A stretch of 64,000 nt of DNA from SM1-73 sp964588305 (GTDB lineage Bacteria > Zixibacteria > MSB-5A5 > SM1-73): NCBI GenBank assembly GCA_964588305.1, contig CAZPOP010000001.1:1-64000 (forward strand). Reading direction: 5' to 3'. The notes under the pieces were generated by a model. It saw only the letters and a list, made by a program, of their open reading frames with translations. It was not told the origin of the DNA and did not search any database. Both the position numbers and the translations under genes were made by a program. This document shows positions 8,222 to 16,115 of this stretch, one piece after another; the stretch's first letter is position 1; every line of letters begins with the position of its first letter.

Positions 8222-8239
8222 TACCTCTCCCCCTTTCGT

Positions 8240-8267
8240 CCCCCTCTCCACACGTGTGGAGAGGGGG
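8240..8267. terminator. Perfect palindrome after ligA, likely terminator
   Basis: A 28-base perfect palindrome centred on CACGTG with arms CCCCCTCTCCACAC lies 18 bases after the ligA stop. It can form a strong hairpin but is not followed by a T run, so it may be a transcript-protecting stem or repeat element rather than an intrinsic terminator. Confidence 0.55.
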
Positions 8268-8343
8268 AAACAGGGGGTGAGGTTGGTAGGTTGTCAGGAC
8301 CGCAGGGCTCTTGACTTGAAAGCACCTGGAATAGATAGAATCA

Positions 8344-8580
8344 AAGCAACTAGAACAGACAAATTAAAGAAATCACTTGCAGTTCACTTTAGTGAACTGA
8401 AAAAGGAAATATAATTTGATTGGCTTTAGCCACATAGTAATGCAGCTAAAGCCGGATTAATATGAAAATAATCTTGTCAGTTGCTTAAAAGCAACTGGAA
8501 TAGATGAAAGAAAGAAATCAATTGCAGTTCGCTTTAGCGAACTGATATCAGATAATATCATCTGATTGGCTTAAGCCACA
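8344..8580. repeat. Two direct copies of a hairpin-bearing repeat
   Basis: Two related units of about 90 bases (8344-8433 and 8488-8580) share GCAACT-GAA-AGA, AAGAAATCA-TTGCAGTTC and TGATTGGCTT-AGCCACA. Each holds a palindrome: CAGTTCACTTTAGTGAACTG at 8380-8399 and CAGTTCGCTTTAGCGAACTG at 8525-8544, with compensating base changes in the stem. A third hairpin, CAGTTGCTTAAAAGCAACTG, lies at 8478-8497, and GGCTTTAGC/GCTAAAGCC is at 8422-8453. This fills the ligA-methyltransferase gap, and no gene is seen in it. Confidence 0.8.
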
Positions 8581-8652
8581 TAAAAAGCCAGTTGAACATG
8601 AAACTTTTTGGTAGTACTGTGCCCACCAGGTCCCCTGACCTTACGGAGGAAA

Positions 8653-8678
8653 TCCTGTCGGGTCAGTGGATCCGACAG
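8653..8678. repeat. Stem-loop upstream of methyltransferase
   Basis: CCTGTCGG at 8653-8660 pairs with CCGACAGG at 8671-8678 around a 10-base loop, 28 bases before the chosen start codon of the next gene. A regulatory or repeat role is possible, with no further support. Confidence 0.5.
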
Positions 8679-8706
8679 GCACAAAAATTGTAGGCAAAGG
8701 TTATTG

Positions 8707-9720
8707 ATGTGTGCTTATTATCCTACATCGAAGGTTGAAGTCAGCGGTTTTACGGCAAAACATTATGATATATTAATGGATATCATAACACTGGGCAGGT
8801 ATTCTTCTTTCATACGAAAAACCATTCGATTAATGGGGATTAAACCGACTGATAAAATTCTTGATTTAGGAGCAGGCACTGGCAGAAATGCTTGTTTAAT
8901 GATGAAGTATCTTTCAAAAGAAGGGAAAGTAATTGGGGCTGATATATCTGAAGAGATGATTTCCCGGTTTAAGAAAAAATGTGCTAATTTCCCCAGTGCT
9001 AAAATTATCCATGCAAGAGTTGACCAATCTTTACCTTTTAGAAAAGGGTTTGACAAAGTTTTTACTTCTTTTGTGCTCCATGGGTTCCCCCAGAATATTA
9101 GAGAAGTAATTATAAAGAATGTTTTTGAAGTGCTAAAGGTTAATGGGAGTTTTTTTATTTTGGATTATAATGAATTTTCTTATAATAAGACACCCTTTTA
9201 CCTGAAGGCTCCTTTTAACCTTATAGAATGTCCTTATGCTTTCGATTTTATCGAGCGCGATTGGAAGAGTATCCTGACAAATAACAATTTCGGCAGTTTT
9301 AAAGAGTTTCTTTTCTTCAAGAATTATGTGAGATTACTGAAAGCAAAAAAATTGGACGATGATAAAGAAAATCGCATAAGAATTGCCATCCCAACCAATG
9401 ATGGAATAAACGTTTTTCAAGGGATGTTAGGCCGAGCAAATAAAATGTTTATTTATGAAATTAAAAATGGAATGCAATTTAGATTAATTGAAAAGAGAAA
9501 TAATTCGTTTGCAGACACTATGCAACATTTAAAGACCTTAGATGTATATGAGTTGCTTCGTGATTGTGCGATAATCATATCTGGGAATATCGGTAGAAAA
9601 GGAATAAAAAGGCTTCAAGAAAGAGGGATGAAACTTCTTTTCAAAAAGGGGAATATACAAGAAGCGCTAACCGAAGTGATTAAAGAAGGAGGATTGCAGA
9701 AAAATAAAGATGGACTATAA
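8707..9720 (+). CDS. SAM methyltransferase fused to NifX-like domain
   Basis: A 337-residue two-domain protein. Residues about 45-170 are a class I SAM methyltransferase (UbiE-like): motif I ILDLGAGTGRN, motif II VIGADIS, and later FDKVFTSFVLHGF. Residues about 225-335 (RIRIAIPTNDG..FQGMLGRANKMFIYEI, then IIISGNIGRKGIKRLQERG) are a dinitrogenase iron-molybdenum cofactor biosynthesis domain, the fold shared by NifX, NifY, the NifB tail and ORP. The ATG at 8707 is chosen because upstream codons come from the repeat region; its ribosome site is weak (AGGCAAAGG). The gene is clearly AT-richer than its neighbours, a sign of transfer. A link to the NifX-like genes at 56-57 kb is possible. The substrate, perhaps a metal or metalloid, is not inferable. 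Confidence 0.85.
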   Translation: MCAYYPTSKVEVSGFTAKHYDILMDIITLGRYSSFIRKTIRLMGIKPTDKILDLGAGTGRNACLMMKYLSKEGKVIGADISEEMISRFKKKCANFPSAKIIHARVDQSLPFRKGFDKVFTSFVLHGFPQNIREVIIKNVFEVLKVNGSFFILDYNEFSYNKTPFYLKAPFNLIECPYAFDFIERDWKSILTNNNFGSFKEFLFFKNYVRLLKAKKLDDDKENRIRIAIPTNDGINVFQGMLGRANKMFIYEIKNGMQFRLIEKRNNSFADTMQHLKTLDVYELLRDCAIIISGNIGRKGIKRLQERGMKLLFKKGNIQEALTEVIKEGGLQKNKDGL

Positions 9721-9881
9721 ATTATTAAATTGATTGTTAGAATTATTAAAGTAGTTTTGAGATAATCGAGTTCAAAAAGATGGTAGGTAAGTAGGCAGTA
9801 TTCAGTGAACAGACTAATTCCTAAACTTTTAAACCTTTAAACCTTTGAACCTTTGAACCTTTAAACTTTCAAACAGCTTTT

Positions 9882-11693
9882 ATGACCAATCAAGAGATAG
9901 CCCAGATATTGGTTCACATTTCTCAAATCTTGGACATTCAAGGAGAAAATACGTTCAAGATCAGAGCATATATCAAAGCTTCCGAAACGGTCGAAAATCT
10001 CACTTATCAGCTCTCCTCTGTCAAAGACAGAAGCGAGATAGCAGAGCTTCCCGGAATAGGCGAAGGGATCGCCAAGAAGATCAAGGAGCTTCTGGAAACC
10101 GGAAAGCTCAAATACTATGAGGACTTGAAAAAGTCCGAATATGCTCCTCTTAGAGAGTTTCTGAAGATACCCGGCATGGGTCCCAAACACGCCAGATTGG
10201 TATATGAGACGTTAGGAATAAACACGGTGGATCAATTGCAGAAGGCGGCCCAGCAGGGAAAGCTACGAGACTTGCACGGCTTAGGAGAAAAGGTTGAGGA
10301 GAATATCCTTCAAGGAATACAACAAGTCCAGAAATATAAAGAAAGACTTCCTTTAGCCTTTATTTATCCCAGAGCACAGAGTATCTTGGAGGAGATGAAA
10401 AAGGTTAGAGAAGTCAATCAGATAACGCTGGCCGGGTCTTTGAGAAGGATGAGAGAAACTATCGCAGACGTAGATATTCTCGTTTCTTCAGACAAGCCAA
10501 AGCCTGTAATGGATGCGTTTGTCAACATACCGCAGGCCAAAAAGGTGGCGGCCAAGGGAAACACTAAATCGAGTATTACGACGAGGGATGGATTTCAGGT
10601 TGATCTTCGAGTGGTGAAGCCCGAAAGCTTTGGAGCCGCCTCTCATTATTTCACCGGGTCCAAGGCTCATAATATAAGGATAAGATCGCTGGGAATAGAC
10701 AAGGGACTGAAGGTGAATGAATACGGGGTGTTCAAAAAGGAAAAAAGAATTTCCGGAAGGACCGAAGAGGAGGTTTTCAAATCGGTTAAGCTGCCTTATA
10801 TTGCGCCAGAGCTGAGAGAAGATCAGGGTGAAATCGAAGCGGCTCAGAACGGAACGCTTCCATCTTTGGTCGAGATGAAACACATAAAAGGTGATCTTCA
10901 CGTTCACAGCGATTGGAGTGATGGAAATAACACTATCGAGGAAATGGCAAAAGCAGCAAAGAAAAGAGGCTATCGGTATCTTGCCATCTGCGATCATTCT
11001 CCTGCCGTGGGCATCACCAATGGGCTTACTGAAGAAAGACTTTTAAAACAGATTGAGGTGATAAAGAAGCTAAATAAGAAATTTCGTGTTCGGACAGGGG
11101 TTGCATCCCTGTCCGATAAAGGGGCGGGGGTACAACCCCCGCCCCAACGTAAGATTAAGGAAATCTCGAGGCTGAACAAGAAGTTGAAGGACTTTAGAGT
11201 ATTGAGCGGAATTGAGGTGGACATTAGATCGAACAGCAAGCTCGATTTGGGCGACGACATATTGGAAAAGCTGGATATAGTTGTTGCCGCAGTTCACACC
11301 AGTTTCGGTCAGCCTAAGGAAGAGATGACGGAAAGGATTGTCAAAGCAATAGAGAATCCGAATGTGGACATAATTGCCCATCCAACCGGCAGGCTGATCG
11401 GAAAAAGGGAACCCTATCAGGTGGACATGGATAAGATCATGGATGCCTGCAAAGCCAATGGGAAGATGCTGGAACTTAACGCTTATCCCGAAAGATTGGA
11501 TCTGTCAGACATCAACTGCCGCAGGGCCAAAGAGAAAGGCGTCAAGATCGCCATCTCCACTGATGCTCACTCGACAGCTCACCTGGAATGGATGAAATTC
11601 GGCGTGGCGACCGCGAGAAGAGGATGGATAGAACCAAGGGACGTAATCAATACGATGCCCCTTACCAGACTTTTGAAACTCCTTGTCCATTGA
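9882..11693 (+). CDS. polX: DNA polymerase X family / PHP exonuclease
   Basis: Bacterial PolX joins a Pol-beta-type gap-filling polymerase to a PHP 3'-5' exonuclease used in repair. Of 603 residues, the N terminus has the 8-kDa-like and HhH domains (GIGEGIAKKIKELLETGKL, IPGMGPKHARLVYETLGI). The nucleotidyltransferase motif is GSLRRMRETIADVDILVSS (the GS and DxD carboxylates), followed by a third Asp in FQVDLRVV. The C-terminal PHP domain begins KGDLHVHSDWSDG and has HSPAVGITNGL, IDIIAHPTGR and STDAHS metal ligands. About 25 extra residues (around 400-425, VRTGVASLSDKGAGVQPPPQ) interrupt the PHP domain and are encoded by two palindromes. No strong ribosome site is seen before the ATG. Confidence 0.93.
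   Translation: MTNQEIAQILVHISQILDIQGENTFKIRAYIKASETVENLTYQLSSVKDRSEIAELPGIGEGIAKKIKELLETGKLKYYEDLKKSEYAPLREFLKIPGMGPKHARLVYETLGINTVDQLQKAAQQGKLRDLHGLGEKVEENILQGIQQVQKYKERLPLAFIYPRAQSILEEMKKVREVNQITLAGSLRRMRETIADVDILVSSDKPKPVMDAFVNIPQAKKVAAKGNTKSSITTRDGFQVDLRVVKPESFGAASHYFTGSKAHNIRIRSLGIDKGLKVNEYGVFKKEKRISGRTEEEVFKSVKLPYIAPELREDQGEIEAAQNGTLPSLVEMKHIKGDLHVHSDWSDGNNTIEEMAKAAKKRGYRYLAICDHSPAVGITNGLTEERLLKQIEVIKKLNKKFRVRTGVASLSDKGAGVQPPPQRKIKEISRLNKKLKDFRVLSGIEVDIRSNSKLDLGDDILEKLDIVVAAVHTSFGQPKEEMTERIVKAIENPNVDIIAHPTGRLIGKREPYQVDMDKIMDACKANGKMLELNAYPERLDLSDINCRRAKEKGVKIAISTDAHSTAHLEWMKFGVATARRGWIEPRDVINTMPLTRLLKLLVH
11091..11145. repeat. Palindromic element carried in frame inside polX
   Basis: Two adjacent hairpins lie within the polX reading frame: CGGACAGGGG..CCCTGTCCG (11091-11115) and GGGGCGGGGG-TACAA-CCCCCGCCCC (11121-11145). 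Their base composition is unlike the flanking gene and the frame stays open. This resembles Rickettsia-type palindromic elements that insert in frame into genes. Confidence 0.85.
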
Positions 11694-11723
11694 ACTTTGA
11701 ACCTTAAACCTTGAACCTTACTC

Positions 11724-12776
11724 ATGGCTGAACCTAAAAGATATTTGCCTTTACAGACCTTCGCCCTTCCTTTTATTGCCCTGGCTGCAGTAACTGCTTT
11801 TCTCTACTTCGCCAGCCCAATCGTCATTCCGATCATAATTGCGGCTTCTTTGGCTTATATTTTGAGCCCAGCGGTGTCTCTTTTGAAAAAGCTCAAAATC
11901 CCGCATGTTCTGGCAGTCATCTTGATTCTTTTGATAAGCTTTTTTATCCTTGGGATTATCGGATATTCGCTATTTGCTCAGGCGAATAGTCTGATCAGAG
12001 ACTTGCCCATGTATTGGAATACCGCAGTGGGATTTTCGACGCAGCTTTTGAATGAGTACAAGGGTTTTCTGCCCCAGACAAGAGATTTTGATCTGAGCGA
12101 CTTCCAGCTTCAGGATTTTTCAGGAATCACGGGATATTTGTTTAGAGGCATCAGTTCCACCATATCTGTTTTTTTCAGCATCCTTTTGATTTTGTTCTTG
12201 ACCTTTTTCATTTTGAATGATCAGGAGATGTTAAAAGAGAAATTGATTAAGGCATTTGGCAAATCCGAAAAAGAGACTGCCAGAAATATCCTGTCGGAGG
12301 TGAATGAGCAGATCAGGGGCTTCCTCTTAGTCAAGTTCGGCACCTCAGCAGGATTGGCTGTTGTGTTCACAATAGGTCTTTTGATCATCGGCGTTAACTA
12401 TGCCTATATCTGGGGACCTTTGGCCGGGCTTTTGAATCTGATCCCCTACGTTGGACCGATAATCGGCGCCATACCTCCTTTAGTAGTTGCGGGAGTTCAG
12501 TTCAAGGCGGTCATGCCCGTAATCTGGGTTTTGCTCCTTTTCCTCGTCTTCCAGAATTTAGAAGGCAATATCATCACCCCCAAGTTGATGGGGGACAAAC
12601 TGAACTTAAGCCCCCTGGCTATTTTAGTCTCCGTGATGTTCTGGACCTGGCTGTGGGGAGCTATCGGGATCATTCTGGCCATTCCCATCACCGCTTCCCT
12701 CAAGGTGATCTGCGACAATGTGGAATCTTTGGAGCCGATAGGGGTACTCTTGGGCGGAAGGAAAGATAACCGGTAA
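11724..12776 (+). CDS. AI-2E family transporter (PerM/YdiK type)
   Basis: A 350-residue integral membrane protein of the AI-2 exporter / PerM family. Hydrophobic helices are visible at about residues 13-50, 60-85, 150-172, 208-240, 245-265, 270-300 and 305-330. Family hallmarks are present: SLAYILSPAVSLLKK, GFLLVKFGTSAGLAVVFTIGLLIIGVNYAYIWG, LLNLIPYVGPIIGAIPPLVVA and NLEGNIITPKLMGDKLNLSPLAILVSVMFWTWLWG. Members export small molecules or act as Na+/H+ antiporters, and the substrate cannot be told here. It starts 30 bases after polX in a gap with the AACCTTGAACC word repeat, and may share its transcript. Confidence 0.9.
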   Translation: MAEPKRYLPLQTFALPFIALAAVTAFLYFASPIVIPIIIAASLAYILSPAVSLLKKLKIPHVLAVILILLISFFILGIIGYSLFAQANSLIRDLPMYWNTAVGFSTQLLNEYKGFLPQTRDFDLSDFQLQDFSGITGYLFRGISSTISVFFSILLILFLTFFILNDQEMLKEKLIKAFGKSEKETARNILSEVNEQIRGFLLVKFGTSAGLAVVFTIGLLIIGVNYAYIWGPLAGLLNLIPYVGPIIGAIPPLVVAGVQFKAVMPVIWVLLLFLVFQNLEGNIITPKLMGDKLNLSPLAILVSVMFWTWLWGAIGIILAIPITASLKVICDNVESLEPIGVLLGGRKDNR

Positions 12777-12809
12777 CTCCGCCTGTTCTCAGCGGAGAAG
12801 ATCTGAAGC

Positions 12810-12825
12810 GCGAAACGAGTTTCGC
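12810..12825. repeat. Short palindrome in repeat family
   Basis: GCGAAACGAGTTTCGC followed by TACTCCAG. The same CTACTCCAG tail with a different palindrome recurs at 14598-14650, so this is a small interspersed repeat. Confidence 0.55.
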
Positions 12826-12842
12826 TACTCCAGCTTACAGAA

Positions 12843-13511
12843 ATGATTAGAGCCATCATATTCGACCTGGGCGGGGTTTTGATGACCGACGTCCCCTTAA
12901 AGCAAATTGCAGAGGAATTGTCCGAGAAGTCTCCTCTTTCTGAACAAGAAATTCATGCCCATCTCTATCCGACAGAGCACTGGAATCTTCTTACTCTGGG
13001 CAAGATCACGGAAGACGAGTACTGGGACGATTTTTTGAAAGCATCCAAGATGAGTGAGAAGTTAGAAGTTAGAAGTGAGAAGTTGAAAAAAGAACTAGAA
13101 AAGAAAGTTCGCTCTTCGCTTTATCCTCTGAAGCATAGCGCAAGTATAATCAATCTTCTGAAAGAGAACTACAAACTGGCGATCTTGTCCAATCATGCAA
13201 AGGAATGGTCGGAATATATGAGGCAGAAGTTTGATCTCTTCCGTTCTTTTGGCCCAATAATCTTTTCCTGTGACGTCGGGCTTAGAAAACCAGATCCCAG
13301 AATATATGAGGTAACTTTGCAGAAGCTGAAATGTAATGCGGGCCAGTGTGCATTCATTGATGATAAAAAGAGGAATACGGATGCCGCGGAAAAGTTGGGC
13401 ATGAAGGGTATTGTTTTTGAGGAATATTCAAAGCTTTTGGAGGATTTGGGCAGATCCGGTGTGAAGATCGGATCAGGAGAATCTTCGGACGCCGGAACCA
13501 GTGGAGCTTAA
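12843..13511 (+). CDS. HAD family hydrolase (phosphatase-like)
   Basis: A 222-residue haloacid dehalogenase superfamily protein with motif I FDLGGVLMTD (the nucleophile Asp in DLGG, as in epoxide-hydrolase-like and YihX-type HADs), motif II ILSNHAKEW (the usual Ser/Thr), motif III lysine in GLRKPDPRIYEV and motif IV FIDDKKRNTDAAEKLGM. This supports phosphatase chemistry on a small phosphorylated substrate, not identified. Residues about 70-85 (MSEKLEVRSEKLKKE) are encoded by a low-complexity word repeat (AGAAGTTAGAAGT) that resembles intergenic DNA, an in-frame intrusion in the cap region. The last 20 residues are low complexity. The start ATG is next to the CTACTCCAG repeat and the ribosome site is weak. 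Confidence 0.88.
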   Translation: MIRAIIFDLGGVLMTDVPLKQIAEELSEKSPLSEQEIHAHLYPTEHWNLLTLGKITEDEYWDDFLKASKMSEKLEVRSEKLKKELEKKVRSSLYPLKHSASIINLLKENYKLAILSNHAKEWSEYMRQKFDLFRSFGPIIFSCDVGLRKPDPRIYEVTLQKLKCNAGQCAFIDDKKRNTDAAEKLGMKGIVFEEYSKLLEDLGRSGVKIGSGESSDAGTSGA

Positions 13512-13513
13512 GA

Positions 13514-14428
13514 ATGTCCTTTTTATCTCAAATAGCTGAATTCACTTCTTCTTCCTCGTACTTGGTGCTCAAGAAGAGGTTCATCTTTTATGCAACCTGG
13601 CTCAAAGAGACCTTTCTTCACACCTTTTACAAGGACAATTGTGCTTTGATGGCCGCCGCCATCTCGTTCTATGCGGTACTTTCCTTCATCCCGTTGTTTT
13701 TGGTCTTCATCTCAGCCGCAGGGTTCGTTCTGCACTCGTCGGATCAGGCCTTGTCCGCAGTTACCACGCTTTTGATCAAAACCTTTCCGGCCTCCACTAC
13801 TGCGGTTTTCAAGATTCTGACTGATTTGATGCAGAGGAAAACGGTCTTCGGAATAATCGGTTTGGCCGGCTTGATATGGGCGGCTTCCCGAATATTCTCT
13901 GCAGTGGAAAATGCCATGAATATCGTCTGGAAGGTGAAAAAAGGAAGGGCTTATTGGCACAGCAAATTCCTCTCCTTGCTTTTGGTACCAATTGCAGTTC
14001 TGATCATGTTCTCATCCGTCGCCTTCACCGCTTTTTATACGGTTGCCAGAAACCTGACCATTCCACTTATTGATCTCAAGGTGAGTGAGGCGACTCTTGT
14101 GAGCAAGGTTTTCGCCATCGTATTCCCAATTGCCTTAGGTTTTGTATTATTCTATCTAATCTATCGGATCATCCCCTATAGGAAGGTCTCGCCCAAGGCA
14201 GCTCTGATCGGCGCTCTCTGCTCAAGCGTCATGTGGGAAGCGGCGAAGCTGCTCTTTGACATCTACATAAAAAACTACGCCCACTATCAAAAGATATATG
14301 GCTCCTTCGGTACGCTCGTGGTCATGTTCTTCTGGATTTATTATTCGGCCTTTATCATCCTGATCGGTGCGGAGATCGGCTCAAACTATGAGGAGGTGAA
14401 AAGAAGGCTGTCAGCGGACCTGTCCTGA
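13514..14428 (+). CDS. YihY/BrkB family inner-membrane protein
   Basis: A 304-residue polytopic membrane protein of the YihY/virulence factor BrkB family. The family core is visible: DNCALMAAAISFYAVLSFIPLFLVFISAAGF, GIIGLAGLIWAASRIFSAVENAMNIVW, the KVSPKAALIGALCSSVMWEAAKLLFDIYIKN segment and YGSFGTLVVMFFWIYYSAFIILIGAEI. Six membrane helices are likely. The family has no agreed function; the old annotation as ribonuclease BN is wrong for this group. It starts 2 bases after the HAD gene stop, so the two are probably translated from one message. Confidence 0.93.
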   Translation: MSFLSQIAEFTSSSSYLVLKKRFIFYATWLKETFLHTFYKDNCALMAAAISFYAVLSFIPLFLVFISAAGFVLHSSDQALSAVTTLLIKTFPASTTAVFKILTDLMQRKTVFGIIGLAGLIWAASRIFSAVENAMNIVWKVKKGRAYWHSKFLSLLLVPIAVLIMFSSVAFTAFYTVARNLTIPLIDLKVSEATLVSKVFAIVFPIALGFVLFYLIYRIIPYRKVSPKAALIGALCSSVMWEAAKLLFDIYIKNYAHYQKIYGSFGTLVVMFFWIYYSAFIILIGAEIGSNYEEVKRRLSADLS

Positions 14429-14756
14429 GAGAATTGCCCCGACTTCGTCCCGAGGGACTCAGTTCGAGGGAAGGATTAAACGGATCGAACGGATCTACGC
14501 CCCTTGTGGATGTTGTCCCAGACGGGCCTCCGTCATCCACAAGAGGGAAGTTAACGAGGATGATAACGTGCTCGCCAAGCAATACACTTCAGGAGTAGCG
14601 CCGCTTGCGGCGCGCTAGATACCGGCGCAAGACAAGTCTCGCTACTCCAGATTTCACATATTGCTCGAACGTACCACTACCGCCGACCATTTATGTGGCC
14701 GTGTAGGGTGCGCAACCACAACAGAGATGTTGAGTGTCCGTCGGGGGAGTGCCCGC
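14429..14756. other. Gene-free gap with palindromic repeats
   Basis: No credible gene is seen in this 328-base gap between two convergent genes. It holds a 10-base inverted repeat (CTTGTGGATG at 14503-14512, complement at 14534-14543) and a second palindrome GCGCCGCTTGCGGCGC at 14598-14613 followed by CTCGCTACTCCAG, related to the repeat at 12810. There is no T run after either stem. Confidence 0.6.
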
Positions 14757-16115
14757 CTACCCGCTATGAACTATCTTTCCATCTACTATTGTGTAGCAGA
14801 CCTTTCCCCAGAGTTTCTTTCCGCCGAATGGTGAATTCTTGGATTTTGATTTAAACTTGCCTGGGTCCACCACCCAGGAAGTCTTAGGATCGATTACGGT
14901 AAGGTCGGCAAGAGAATCCTTTTTTGTTCCTCCCCCTTTTAAGTTCAAAATTCTGCCTGGATTGGTGGTCAGTTTGGCAATAGCTTGAGGCCAGGATAAA
15001 ATCTTTTTGTCGATCAAATTGGTGACGACCAGTCCCAGAGCCGTCTCCAAACCGATCATGCCAAACGGAGCGAAGTCGAACTCCACGTCTTTCTCCTCCA
15101 CAGAGTGCGGAGCATGATCGGTGGCGATGCAATCGATGGTTCCGTCCTTCAAGCCCTTCTTTATCGCCTCCACGTCTTTTGTGGTCCTCAACGGCGGGTT
15201 TACCTTGGCATTGGTATCAAAGCTTTTTACGGCATCATGGGTTAGGCTGAAATGATGAGGAGTGGTTTCGCAGCTAACCTTTATTCCTTTTCTCTTGGCC
15301 TCTCTGATCAAATCGACCGAACCCTGCGTAGAAACATGAGCGATATGGACTCTCCCACGCGTGAACTCGGCTAATCTTATATCCCGGGCGACCATCGTCT
15401 CTTCTGCTATGGATGGAATCCCGTTCATTCCGAGAGTAGTGGAAACGACTCCTTCGTGCATCACTCCGCCAGATGAAAGATTCAAATCCTCGCAATGAGA
15501 GATCACAGGAAGCTTGAACATTCTGCAGTATTCCAGGGCGTTTCGCATCACCTGTGAATTGGAGACCGGCTTTCCATCATCCGAGATGGCCACCACCCCG
15601 GCTTGAACCAGATCGAAAATCTCGGTCAGCTCTTCCCCCTTCTGGCCCTTGGTCACGGCTCCCACACAAAAGACCTTGCACTTTGCCTGCTTGGCTCTGT
15701 CATGAACGAATTTCACTGCCTCCTGGTTGTCTATGGGAGGTTCGGTGTTGGGCATGCAGCATATGGAGGTAAATCCACCTGCCACTGCGGCACAGGAGCC
15801 TGTGTAAATGGTCTCTTCGTCTTCCCTTCCCGGCTCCCTCAAGTGGACGTGCATATCAATCAAGCCCGGCACCACGATCATCCCCTTGGCATCGATGATT
15901 TCCTTTGCCTGAATCTCGGTGGTCGATTTTTCCCGAACGGATTTTGATGATATTTTCTTCACCAAACCATCGTGGACGAAGATGTCCGCGATTCGATCTA
16001 ACCGGCTTTCAGGATCAATCACCCGACCGCCTAAAATCGCTAAATCAAACTCTTGAGATTGCCTCGCAGATTCTTTCCCTTGTTTGGACTTATTCAACTT
16101 TTCCCTCCCCTCCAC
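14757..16115 (-). CDS. pyrC: Dihydroorotase
   Basis: PyrC closes carbamoyl aspartate to dihydroorotate in de novo pyrimidine synthesis. The 452-residue protein is a class I amidohydrolase: metal ligands DMHVHLREPGRED near residue 93, the HCED segment, HVSTQ, CETTPHHFSLTHDAV and the catalytic IATDHAPHSVEEKD. It overlaps the end of pyrB by 26 bases on the same strand, so it is translationally coupled. The N-terminal 20 residues (MEGREKLNKSKQGKESARQS) are extra compared with usual enzymes, and a start nearer FDLAILGGRVIDPE would also fit. It has the lysine-free short-loop type I pattern of Gram-positive PyrC. Confidence 0.96.
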   Translation of the reverse strand: MEGREKLNKSKQGKESARQSQEFDLAILGGRVIDPESRLDRIADIFVHDGLVKKISSKSVREKSTTEIQAKEIIDAKGMIVVPGLIDMHVHLREPGREDEETIYTGSCAAVAGGFTSICCMPNTEPPIDNQEAVKFVHDRAKQAKCKVFCVGAVTKGQKGEELTEIFDLVQAGVVAISDDGKPVSNSQVMRNALEYCRMFKLPVISHCEDLNLSSGGVMHEGVVSTTLGMNGIPSIAEETMVARDIRLAEFTRGRVHIAHVSTQGSVDLIREAKRKGIKVSCETTPHHFSLTHDAVKSFDTNAKVNPPLRTTKDVEAIKKGLKDGTIDCIATDHAPHSVEEKDVEFDFAPFGMIGLETALGLVVTNLIDKKILSWPQAIAKLTTNPGRILNLKGGGTKKDSLADLTVIDPKTSWVVDPGKFKSKSKNSPFGGKKLWGKVCYTIVDGKIVHSG

